A stretch of 64,000 bases of DNA from Neobacillus kokaensis (GTDB taxonomy: Bacteria > Bacillota > Bacilli > Bacillales > Cytobacillaceae). Below the pieces are notes generated by a model. It was not told where the DNA came from. It made no database searches and saw only the letters and a list, made by a program, of their open reading frames with translations. The DNA is taken from the NCBI RefSeq assembly GCF_014656545.1, contig NZ_BNDS01000007.1:1-64000 (forward strand), written 5' to 3'. Of the stretch, positions 57,050 through 64,000 are shown piece after piece (position 1 is the stretch's first letter; each line of letters starts with the position of its first letter). Made by a program: the position numbers and the translations under genes.

Positions 57050-57562
57050 ATGAAATTCGGCGTTGTTATTTTTCCATCCAAAAATCTTCAAGACTTTGCA
57101 AATTCCTATCGTAAACGTTATGATCCGCACTACGACCTAATTCCTCCACACCTAACTTTATTAAATGCTTTTGATGCCACCGAGGAGGATGCAAGAGAAT
57201 TCGCTGAAAGATTACAGCAAATATCACGTAATGCCAATCCATTCACATTAAAAACTGCTAAAATCAGTTCTTTTCACCCAGTAAACAATGCGATTTATCT
57301 AAAAGTTGAACCGGTTGAAGAACTTCTTAAGCTGCATGCGGAAATCAAAAAAGAATTTAGCGAGCACAGGTCCGATTATGCGTTTGTCCCGCACATCACA
57401 ATCGGCCAGAAGCTTTCCAATGATGAACATTCGGATGTATACGGAGCACTTCGGATGACAAAAATCAATCATGAGGAAGCGATTGACCGCTTCCACCTTC
57501 TCTATCAACTAGAAAATGGTTCTTGGACCGTTTATGAAACATTTCGTCTCGGAAAGGAATAG
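57050..57562 (+). CDS. yjcG: 2H phosphoesterase-family protein YjcG
   Basis: 170 aa. Two HxT motifs, [10 protein letters not shown] and [10 protein letters not shown], mark the 2H phosphodiesterase / 2'-5' RNA ligase-like fold. Cytoplasmic; RNA or cyclic phosphate substrate unknown. GGAGG ribosome site; 6 bp before yjcF. Confidence 0.9.
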   Translation: MKFGVVIFPSKNLQDFANSYRKRYDPHYDLIPPHLTLLNAFDATEEDAREFAERLQQISRNANPFTLKTAKISSFHPVNNAIYLKVEPVEELLKLHAEIKKEFSEHRSDYAFVPHITIGQKLSNDEHSDVYGALRMTKINHEEAIDRFHLLYQLENGSWTVYETFRLGKE

Positions 57563-57568
57563 GTTAAC

Positions 57569-57991
57569 GTGACAGTTAAAGTCGTGGAAAGTCAGCAAGA
57601 ATTAGAGGATGCATATTCAGTAAGAAGAGTTGTATTTGTAGAGGAGCAGCACGTTCCTATAGAAGAAGAAATTGATCAATATGAGGAAGACTCTGTACAT
57701 TTTGTAATGTACAATAATGGGTTACCAATAGGCGCTGGAAGATTCCGTGTTATTGACGGTTTCGGTAAGGTTGAACGCATTTGTGTGTTGAAAAATGCGC
57801 GTAAGCATGGCGCTGGAAAAGCCATAATGGATTCCATTGAAGCATACGCCGTCGACAGCAGCATTCATAAACTGAAACTTAACGCCCAAACCCATGCTGT
57901 TCCTTTTTATGAAAAGATTGGTTATAAAGTCATTTCGAATGAATTTATGGATGCCGGTATCCCACATAAAACGATGATGAAAAACGTTTAA
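57569..57991 (+). CDS. yjcF: GNAT acetyltransferase YjcF
   Basis: 140 aa. ERICVLKNARKHGAGKAIMDSIEAYA is the acetyl-CoA pyrophosphate loop (KHGAGKA), and LNAQTHAVPFYEKIGYKVISNEF the GNAT C-terminal signature. GTG start after AAAGGAATAGG. Operon with yjcG. Confidence 0.88.
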   Translation: MTVKVVESQQELEDAYSVRRVVFVEEQHVPIEEEIDQYEEDSVHFVMYNNGLPIGAGRFRVIDGFGKVERICVLKNARKHGAGKAIMDSIEAYAVDSSIHKLKLNAQTHAVPFYEKIGYKVISNEFMDAGIPHKTMMKNV

Positions 57992-57994
57992 GGA

Positions 57995-58029
57995 AATGCA
58001 CTTGCTGTTTCTATGCAGCAAGTGCTTTT
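57995..58029 (+). terminator. Terminator of yjcGF
   Basis: GCACTTGCTG-TTTCTAT-GCAGCAAGTGCTTTTT. Confidence 0.85.
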
Positions 58030-58109
58030 TATATCGAAATAACCTTTCCGCATTCCTTGTGGTTTGATATGATAGAATATGTGTCATTTTCATAATAGAG
58101 GTATTGAAT

Positions 58110-60407
58110 ATGAAATCAGCAATTTACCAAAAACAGACTATTTCTCTCGATCAATTGAATCGAGAAGAATATCAAAAAATATATACTGCAGGGAAAAATG
58201 GCGAATTACACTGTCCCACCTGTAAAGAAACAATCCAATTGTTTCTTGGTATACAACGAGAGCCCCATTTTTATCATATTTATGCACCAGTGAAGAAATG
58301 CCCTGAACCAGCTCCAACACAGATCATCCATCATTTTACAGAAAGAGGCGGTTTTCGGATTCCTCAAGGGCGAACCATCACAGAAACAGCAAATTCAGTT
58401 AATCTTTTTAAGCAATCTAGAAAAATTCAATCGACTATTTCTTTTAACAAAACAAATAATACCGATCTCCCATCGCATTCACCTTATCTTCAGCTTTTGG
58501 CAGAAAGCGGAGTAACCCTTGATAAAAATCAAGCAGAGGCCGTAACGGAGACAAATGGTTCATTATTGGTTCTTGCAGGTGCCGGAAGCGGCAAAACGCG
58601 GGTGTTAACTGCCCGAACAGCCTATTTGCTTAAGTTTAAAGGCAGTGACCCGCGATCCATTATGCTTGTCACCTTTACTTCAAAAGCTGCAGCTGAAATA
58701 AAGAATCGCCTGCTTTCCTATCCTGAAATAAAACGAGATCAGGTTTACCAGCTTGTTACAGGTACATTTCATAGTATTTTTTATCGGATTCTGATGTTTC
58801 ATGATGGGGCAAATTGGGCAAATGAAAAGCTGCTAAAGAAAGAATGGCAGCGGGACAAGATCTTGAAAGAAGCTGGAAAAGAGCGGGATATTTCGGAAAA
58901 GGAGTTTGCCTATGATGCTGCACTTCAGCAAATAGGATATTGGAAAAACTCACTTATGATGCCCCAGGATATAAAGCCCTTGACGGATTGGGATGAAAAC
59001 GTCCTCTTTTTGTATAAAAAATATGAGGAGTACAAGCAGAATAACGGCCTGTTTGATTTTGATGATATGCTCCTAGGCTGTTACCAACTGTTAAGCAACT
59101 CCGCGGATATTCTCGACTATTATCAGGATCGTTTTCAATATTTTTTAATTGATGAGTTTCAGGATATAAATAAGGTACAGTATGAACTGATGAAACTATT
59201 ATCAGGTAAACATCAAAATGTTTGTGCCGTCGGAGATGACGATCAAGCGATTTATTCCTTTAGAGGCAGTGACCCAGGTTATTTACTCGATTTTGAAAAA
59301 GACTTTCCTTCTGCTAAAGTGATCACTCTAGAGCAAAATTACCGTTCTGCACATGAGATTGTCACTGCAGCCAATCAGATGATCGCTTCTAATAAAAACA
59401 GAAGGCCAAAACGAATGAAGGCCCAGTTTTCAAGCGGGAATTCACCCGTCGTGTTTTTTTCCTATGATGAAGAGGAAGAAGCGACAATGATTGTCACGGA
59501 TATACAGGAACGTATTTTAAATGGAGCGAATCCGTCTGAGTTTGCAATTCTTTACCGAACAAATGCAGGCTCTCGAGCTGTATTCGAGCGATTGGCAAGT
59601 TCTAACCTGCCGTTTAAAGTTGATCAGGATACAGAGTCCTTTTATGACCGCTATATTGTAAGATGTGCCCTGTCCTTTCTTAAGGTCAGCTTGAATGAGG
59701 ATGATGCCGGCTGCATGTCCGATATATTACCAATTTTATTTTTAAAACAGGCAATGTTAAGAGAAATCAAGGCTCTCAGTATCCTAAAAGACTGTAGTTT
59801 TCTTGAGGCATTAACACATTTGAACACAACTCACGCTTTCCAGGAAAAGAAATTAAAAAAGGCGGTTCCTGCTATTCGGAGCCTTAAGTCATTATCACCC
59901 GTTAAAGCAATTGAAAAGATTGAGAAAAAAATTGGCTATCTAGATTTTCTAAAAAAACGAGGCAATGAATCGAATCAGGTTGATAAAGGCTCAGACGATC
60001 TTAAAGACTTAAAAGTAGCAGCTAAAGGCTTCAATACAATTGAGGAATTATTAGCCCATGCTGAGCATATGTCAGCAATGAATCAGGAAATTAAAAAATT
60101 GAGTAAACATTTTACAGATGCTATTACGCTCAGTACGATTCATAGGGCAAAAGGACTTGAATATAAAATTGTATATCTATTAGGAGCAGTTGATGGCAGC
60201 CTCCCTCACGATTTTGCCTTGGAAAGCTCAAGAAATGGGGATTTTTCCGAAATTGAGGAGGAACGAAGACTTTTTTACGTGGCAATGACTCGCGCACGGG
60301 ATGAATTGCTAATCTCAGTTCCAGAAAATCGGCGTGGAAAAACTGCGGCCTGCTCAAGGTTTCTAAGGCCATTACTTACAAAGACCAAAAAGGCCAATTT
60401 CCAATAA
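58110..60407 (+). CDS. yjcD: UvrD/Rep-family DNA helicase YjcD
   Basis: 765 aa. An N-terminal CoiA-like zinc segment with LHCPTCKETIQLF and a later HIYAPVKKC pair precedes an SF1A helicase: GAGSGKTRVL (Walker A), TFTSKAAAEI, DEFQDINKVQ, GDDDQAIYSFRGSD, TLEQNYRS, STIHRAKGLEYKIVYL, VAMTRARDELLIS. 3'-5' translocase, presumably in repair or replication restart. ATG with GAGGT upstream chosen over a TTG two codons earlier. Confidence 0.92.
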   Translation: MKSAIYQKQTISLDQLNREEYQKIYTAGKNGELHCPTCKETIQLFLGIQREPHFYHIYAPVKKCPEPAPTQIIHHFTERGGFRIPQGRTITETANSVNLFKQSRKIQSTISFNKTNNTDLPSHSPYLQLLAESGVTLDKNQAEAVTETNGSLLVLAGAGSGKTRVLTARTAYLLKFKGSDPRSIMLVTFTSKAAAEIKNRLLSYPEIKRDQVYQLVTGTFHSIFYRILMFHDGANWANEKLLKKEWQRDKILKEAGKERDISEKEFAYDAALQQIGYWKNSLMMPQDIKPLTDWDENVLFLYKKYEEYKQNNGLFDFDDMLLGCYQLLSNSADILDYYQDRFQYFLIDEFQDINKVQYELMKLLSGKHQNVCAVGDDDQAIYSFRGSDPGYLLDFEKDFPSAKVITLEQNYRSAHEIVTAANQMIASNKNRRPKRMKAQFSSGNSPVVFFSYDEEEEATMIVTDIQERILNGANPSEFAILYRTNAGSRAVFERLASSNLPFKVDQDTESFYDRYIVRCALSFLKVSLNEDDAGCMSDILPILFLKQAMLREIKALSILKDCSFLEALTHLNTTHAFQEKKLKKAVPAIRSLKSLSPVKAIEKIEKKIGYLDFLKKRGNESNQVDKGSDDLKDLKVAAKGFNTIEELLAHAEHMSAMNQEIKKLSKHFTDAITLSTIHRAKGLEYKIVYLLGAVDGSLPHDFALESSRNGDFSEIEEERRLFYVAMTRARDELLISVPENRRGKTAACSRFLRPLLTKTKKANFQ

Positions 60408-60425
60408 GGGAAACGGCCTTTTTGT
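60395..60425. terminator. Bidirectional terminator
   Basis: AAAAAGGCC ... GGCCTTTTTG between yjcD and the convergent spoVIF. Confidence 0.75.
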
Positions 60426-60686
60426 TTATTTTTTATTAATCATATTGGAAATAGTATTAAAATCCAGCTTACTTCCATCATTAATAATCGTTTTTACAAT
60501 TTGATCTTCCAAATCTCTGCTGACTGGTTTATTCGCAAGTCTGGAAACTTTTTTAATGACGTTGCGAACCGTTTTTTCATCTTTAAAATTCGCATGCTGT
60601 AAGGAATTAGCTAATTCGAAGACATCTTTCATATTCACGCCGGTTTTCTTTTCAATATTCTTAAAAAAACCATTATCCATGGTCAA
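60426..60686 (-). CDS. spoVIF: Stage VI sporulation protein F
   Basis: 86 aa. FFKNIEKKTGVNMKDVFELANSLQHANFKDEKTVRNVIKKVSRLANKPV matches SpoVIF (YjcC), needed for assembly of GerE-dependent coat. TTG start fits AGGAG at 8 nt; an ATG two codons on is possible. Position next to yjcD is conserved in Bacillus. Confidence 0.9.
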   Translation of the reverse strand: MTMDNGFFKNIEKKTGVNMKDVFELANSLQHANFKDEKTVRNVIKKVSRLANKPVSRDLEDQIVKTIINDGSKLDFNTISNMINKK

Positions 60687-60742
60687 AACTCACACTCCTT
60701 CATAAACTACTTTATTGTATGAAGGAGATGGAAAATGGTGCA

Positions 60743-60775
60743 AAGAAAGGGCTGGCCATAATGACCAACCCATTC
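60743..60775 (-). terminator. Terminator of YjcZ gene
   Basis: Minus strand GGGTTGGTC-ATTAT-GGCCAGCCCTTTCTTT. Confidence 0.75.
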
Positions 60776-60799
60776 CTCCGTTTACTCTATTACGGTAAA

Positions 60800-60916
60800 T
60801 TAATACCAGCTTGCGCCAACAATGATCAATAGAATAAACAATACAACGATTAATACGAAACTACCGCCGTAGCCAAAGCCACCGCCATATCCGTAGCCGC
60901 CGCCATAAAAGCACAT
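60800..60916 (-). CDS. YjcZ-family sporulation peptide
   Basis: 38 aa: Gly/Tyr head [17 protein letters not shown] and the helix [19 protein letters not shown]. Third such gene in the window; the helix is nearly identical to those at 36942 and 37095. AGGTGA ribosome site. Confidence 0.85.
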   Translation of the reverse strand: MCFYGGGYGYGGGFGYGGSFVLIVVLFILLIIVGASWY

Positions 60917-61023
60917 ATTTGAGTCACCTCACTTTAGTAATCTCATTAATAACATATGAAATCACTAAACGATGTGTATAGGCACGGGCAAGCTTATGAA
61001 ACAATAGAATAAAAAATGAGCAT

Positions 61024-61389
61024 TTATCCTTTAGGCTTAAAAATAAGAGCACCTATAAAGCCAAACACAATGGCTGCAGAAATTCCTGAACTGGTTACTT
61101 GGAACATTCCGGTTAAAACACCAATCAATCCATGTGCATTGGCATCCTGAAGGGCCCCGTGAACTAACGAGTTACCAAAGCTCGTTATGGGAATGGTTGC
61201 ACCTGCTCCAGCAAAATCAACCAAAGGCTCATATAAACCAAATCCATCTAAAACAGCTCCAACTACAACAAGCAGGCTTAATGTATGGCCCGGTGTTAAT
61301 TTGGCTACATCGAATAATAGCTGGCCGATAACACAAATTAAACCGCCGACGACAAATGCCCAAAAAAACATTGCAAACAAAGAGCTCAC
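61024..61389 (-). CDS. spoVAE: Stage V sporulation protein AE (SpoVAEb type)
   Basis: 121 aa, four helices: [61 protein letters not shown]. Subunit of the dipicolinate channel. GTG or a TTG two codons later could start; both follow a GGGGTGA ribosome site that begins just after spoVAD ends. Confidence 0.9.
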   Translation of the reverse strand: MSSLFAMFFWAFVVGGLICVIGQLLFDVAKLTPGHTLSLLVVVGAVLDGFGLYEPLVDFAGAGATIPITSFGNSLVHGALQDANAHGLIGVLTGMFQVTSSGISAAIVFGFIGALIFKPKG

Positions 61390-61391
61390 CC

Positions 61392-62411
61392 CTATTTATG
61401 ATTTATTTCAATTGACACTGCATGTGCAATACATGGTATTGACTCGTTTTGCTGAAAGCTTAGCGGCGATAATAAAGCACCTGTAGCTACAACTAATATT
61501 CGCTTATATGTACCTTTTTTCATTTCATTAAGCAAATGACCATAAAGAACAGTTGCTGAACAGCCTGCACCGCTTGCCCCAGATTGAACCGGCTGGTCTT
61601 CTTTATAAATAATTAAGCCGCAATCTTGGAATTGTTTTCGTTCTAACTTTAAACCACTTTTGTTTATTAATTCAAAAGCAGTATCATGTCCAATTCTCCC
61701 AAGGTCTCCTGTAATTATAAGATCATAATAAGAAGGATCTAACTGCATGTCACGAAAATGAGCCATGATGGTATCCGCAGCGGCAGGTGCCATTGCACCG
61801 CCCATATTAAAGGGATCGGTTAATCCCATATCGATGACCTTTCCAATCGTTGCTGACGTTGTGACTGGCATGTTTATCTCCGGATCGTTTGACTGAAGAA
61901 GCGCAACCCCCGCTCCAGTCACCGTCCATTGGGCTGTAGGGGGCTTTTGTCCACCGTATTCAGTTGGATAACGAAACTGCCTCTCAGCCGCTGCATTATG
62001 GCTGGCAGCCCCAGTTAAAATATAATTCGCCCCTTGGCAATTTATCACAAAGGAAGCTAATGCCAAGCCTTCCATTGATGTTGAACAAGCACCAAACAGA
62101 CCAAAATATGGTATTTGTAATGTTCTTGCCGCAAAGTTAGTTGGCGTTATCTGATTGATTAAATCACCAGCAAATAAAAACTGTACCTGTTCTTTTTCAA
62201 TGTTTCCCTTTTTTAAGGCAATTTTTGCAGCTTCTTCGATTAGAACTCGATGTGCCTTTTCGTAGGAATCTTGTCCAATCCATAGATCTTCGAATAGAAG
62301 ATCAAAATCATTTCCCAGTTTGCCGTTTGCTTCAAATGGTCCTCCCGTTACACCCGTTGCCGAAATCATAGGCCGTTTGTCAAAGACCCATGTCTGATGT
62401 CCCTTTAACAT
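61392..62411 (-). CDS. spoVAD: Stage V sporulation protein AD
   Basis: 339 aa thiolase-fold protein that binds dipicolinic acid. [39 protein letters not shown]-like [39 protein letters not shown] and [18 protein letters not shown]. Cytosolic face of the inner spore membrane. TAATG overlap with spoVAC. Confidence 0.94.
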   Translation of the reverse strand: MLKGHQTWVFDKRPMISATGVTGGPFEANGKLGNDFDLLFEDLWIGQDSYEKAHRVLIEEAAKIALKKGNIEKEQVQFLFAGDLINQITPTNFAARTLQIPYFGLFGACSTSMEGLALASFVINCQGANYILTGAASHNAAAERQFRYPTEYGGQKPPTAQWTVTGAGVALLQSNDPEINMPVTTSATIGKVIDMGLTDPFNMGGAMAPAAADTIMAHFRDMQLDPSYYDLIITGDLGRIGHDTAFELINKSGLKLERKQFQDCGLIIYKEDQPVQSGASGAGCSATVLYGHLLNEMKKGTYKRILVVATGALLSPLSFQQNESIPCIAHAVSIEINHK

Positions 62412-62887
62412 TACAAAACCCCCCAGATTTTCAGTAACGTTTTGATTAGTGCAACCACAAATGCCGAAAATACCCCAAATAGAATTACAGAACCGGCGAG
62501 TTTAAACATATTCCCGCCAACTCCAAGGACAAAACCTTCTGTTCGATGCTCAATACATGCTGAAATTACAGCATTTCCGAATCCTGTTACGGGTACAGCA
62601 CTGCCTGCTCCGGCAAATTGTCCAATTCGGTCGTAAACACCAAATCCTGTTAATAACATCGAGAAAAACACCATGGTTGCGACTGTTGGATTGCCCACAC
62701 TCTGTTCTGTAAAATTAAAAAAATAAATGTAAAAGTAACTAACGGCCTGACCGACCACACAAAATAAGCCGCCAACAAAAAAAGCTTTAATGCAATTTTT
62801 TAGAACCGGTCTTTTAATTTCATGCTTTTGCTGGAGCTGTTGATAATTTTGCTGCTGTGGGGTCATTTTCTTTTGTTTACTTGCCAT
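62411..62887 (-). CDS. spoVAC: Stage V sporulation protein AC
   Basis: 158 aa with a Gln-rich head and four helices; FNFTEQSVGNPTVATMVFFSMLLTGFGVYDRIGQFAGAGSAVPVTGFGNAVISACIEHRTEG is the SpoVAC signature. Mechanosensitive channel subunit for dipicolinate passage. AGGAAAG ribosome site. Confidence 0.94.
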   Translation of the reverse strand: MASKQKKMTPQQQNYQQLQQKHEIKRPVLKNCIKAFFVGGLFCVVGQAVSYFYIYFFNFTEQSVGNPTVATMVFFSMLLTGFGVYDRIGQFAGAGSAVPVTGFGNAVISACIEHRTEGFVLGVGGNMFKLAGSVILFGVFSAFVVALIKTLLKIWGVL

Positions 62888-62902
62888 AATTTTCTTCCTT
62901 TC

Positions 62903-63367
62903 TTACTTCATTTCTTCGGTCATTTTTACGATCTCTTGTAAACGCCTTTCTGCTCTCTTTTCAGAGAATTTCCCCGACTTAATTTTTTCCTCCAATCTGA
63001 CTGCTTCAAGAAAAATTTTATAGTCACTAGAAACGGTAAATTTCTCATCCGGATATTTCTTTTCCAGCATCTTTGTCACATTTTTTTCAATTTTTTTCAT
63101 TCGAAAACGCTGCAAATGCTTAACCTTATAAACAACAAGATTATTTTTATTGCCTTTCACAACAGCTACATCATAAAGTTGTGAATATGAACTTACATCC
63201 TTTTTAATTTTCTCCCCTAAGTTTTGCCCCTGACTATCGGTGACCACAGGTCCGGGGTTAGTTGTTTTCATAAGGGCTAATTGACTATCCTTCACCTCCT
63301 GGTTTTGATTACAGGCGGCTAACAGGAATATACTAGTAACTAAGAGCAAATGACTAATTTTGAACAT
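62903..63367 (-). CDS. YhcN/YlaJ-family spore lipoprotein
   Basis: 154 aa. Lipoprotein signal ISHLLLVTSIFLLAACNQ with lipobox Cys; mature part ends ERRLQEIVKMTEEMK. Family occurs in spore membranes, and members sit at the head of spoVA2-type operons. ATG after GGGGAAGGAA; the upstream reading is non-conserved. First gene of the spoVAC-AD-AE unit. Confidence 0.85.
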   Translation of the reverse strand: MFKISHLLLVTSIFLLAACNQNQEVKDSQLALMKTTNPGPVVTDSQGQNLGEKIKKDVSSYSQLYDVAVVKGNKNNLVVYKVKHLQRFRMKKIEKNVTKMLEKKYPDEKFTVSSDYKIFLEAVRLEEKIKSGKFSEKRAERRLQEIVKMTEEMK

Positions 63368-63461
63368 ATAATTCCTTCCCCTTTTCCATAAAAATCTACC
63401 ATCAGTACCATATAGTTTTTTCACATTGGTTAAAATTATGACAAACTATGTTTGAAAATAA

Positions 63462-63493
63462 AAAACTGCTAGAGGATCTCCAGCAGTTTCATC
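63462..63493 (-). terminator. Terminator
   Basis: Minus strand AAACTGCT-GGAGATCCTCT-AGCAGTTTTTTATTTT, after the 33-aa gene. Confidence 0.8.
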
Positions 63494-63495
63494 AT

Positions 63496-63597
63496 TTATT
63501 TACTTGTCTTTTTCCCACAGCCGCAGCCTTTTTTCTTGACCAAATTAGATGATTGATTGACCTTAACAGTTTTTGTGCCCGTTTTCTTCTTCTTCAT
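63496..63597 (-). CDS. Tiny basic cysteine-containing protein
   Basis: 33 aa, lysine/threonine-rich with a C-terminal KKGCGCGKK motif. Ribosome site GGGGAGAAG. Surrounded by sporulation genes; function unknown. A CxC pair could allow metal binding or crosslinking. Confidence 0.65.
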   Translation of the reverse strand: MKKKKTGTKTVKVNQSSNLVKKKGCGCGKKTSK

Positions 63598-63679
63598 TCT
63601 CTTCTCCCCTTGTAATAACGGATTGTTCTCTCTAGTTAGGATATGAAAGAAAAGATAGTCTTGTCTGAGGCAAAAATCC

Positions 63680-64000
63680 TCATTTTTCCATAATTTGTTG
63701 AATAATTGTTTCAATCATCGAAGCAATACCAGCAATAGCCAAAACCAGTATTACCGGTTCAGAATATACTGGTAAAAGAAAATAAAGGCTGACAATAAGT
63801 ATAGTCATCCATATTCCAGTACACCAATAGCAGCTGAGAAGTTCACCAAAAAAACGCTTCACCCCCGTTTGCTTAGGTATATAATAAACTTCCGTTTCAC
63901 CTTCTTCATTCTCTTCTTTGACTTCATCAAAAAATGGATTCCGTATAAATTCGGTGATTTTATCAAAAACGAATAGTCTTGTTAACCTAAAGCTGGCAAA
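63680..64000 (-). CDS. yjcA: DUF1360 (YjcA-like) membrane protein, cut by the window edge
   Basis: At least 106 residues; the frame stays open to base 64000, so the start is outside. LRLTRLFVFDKITEFIRNPFFDEV is followed by ELLSCYWCTGIWMTILIVSLYFLL and GIASMIETIIQQIMEK: the CxxC-type YWCTGIW motif is the DUF1360 signature. YjcA is a sporulation membrane protein in B. subtilis near spoVIF-yjcD. Confidence 0.85.
   Translation of the reverse strand, partial: FASFRLTRLFVFDKITEFIRNPFFDEVKEENEEGETEVYYIPKQTGVKRFFGELLSCYWCTGIWMTILIVSLYFLLPVYSEPVILVLAIAGIASMIETIIQQIMEK

Overview
The window comes from a low-GC, endospore-forming member of the Bacillaceae. The evidence is spore genes (alpha/beta SASP, CotY/CotZ, SpoVIF, SpoVAC/AD/AE, three YjcZ-type peptides, Spo0E), Bacillus-style AGGAGG ribosome sites with frequent TTG/GTG starts, and gene neighbourhoods matching two parts of the Bacillus subtilis map: ykvS-ykvI-clpE-mhqR-kinD / sigI-rsgI-sspD / ogt / mtnE, and yjcA-spoVIF-yjcD-yjcF-yjcG-yjcH. 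A Neobacillus- or Mesobacillus-like genus is plausible, but the sequence alone does not fix it.

Layout. 1-1.2 kb: decayed IS1182-type insertion that split a bidirectional terminator and carries two GC-rich interspersed repeats. 1.2-8 kb (minus): ptsHI, then glpP-glpK-glpD without glpF, with terminator-type leaders before glpK and glpD. 8-18.6 kb: YkvS-like and DUF6254-like small proteins, CPBP protease, YkvI, ClpE under tandem CtsR boxes, M3 oligoendopeptidase, MarR regulator, KinD-like kinase, MFS exporter. 18.7-28 kb (minus): fixABCX, a Spo0E-like phosphatase, mtnE and a two-gene pyruvate/2-oxoacid:ferredoxin oxidoreductase with fused subunits. 28.3-38.4 kb: a B12/radical-SAM gene broken by one stop codon, spore genes, sigI-rsgI, prfC, an FtsH-like protease, YjcZ peptides, CotZ. 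38.5-46.1 kb: aminotransferase, YczE, nucleotidyltransferase, IDEAL protein, hydrolase, desR-desK-des cold-membrane system with probable operators, cytochrome c-551. 46.3-55.4 kb: PucG-like aminotransferase, LTA-synthase-like protein, AKR, ogt, alkA and an EndoIII-like glycosylase (DNA repair), LysM/SH3 protein. 55.6-64 kb: tRNA-Val, a small gene under two LexA-type boxes, yjcH-G-F, yjcD, spoVIF, YjcZ, spoVAC-AD-AE with a YhcN/YlaJ lipoprotein, and a DUF1360 (YjcA) gene running off the edge.

How it works together. HPr/EI and GlpK/GlpP/GlpD form a sugar-glycerol control module; GlpK keeps the histidine that HPr phosphorylates. FixABCX and the ferredoxin oxidoreductase lie within 10 kb on one strand and both deal in low-potential electrons, suggesting a ferredoxin-linked metabolism unusual for an aerobic Bacillus-type cell; no nif gene is present here. 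The rest is a mixture of stress response (ClpE, SigI, DesKR, SOS-type boxes), alkylation repair and sporulation functions. No CRISPR array, prophage or secondary-metabolite cluster was seen.
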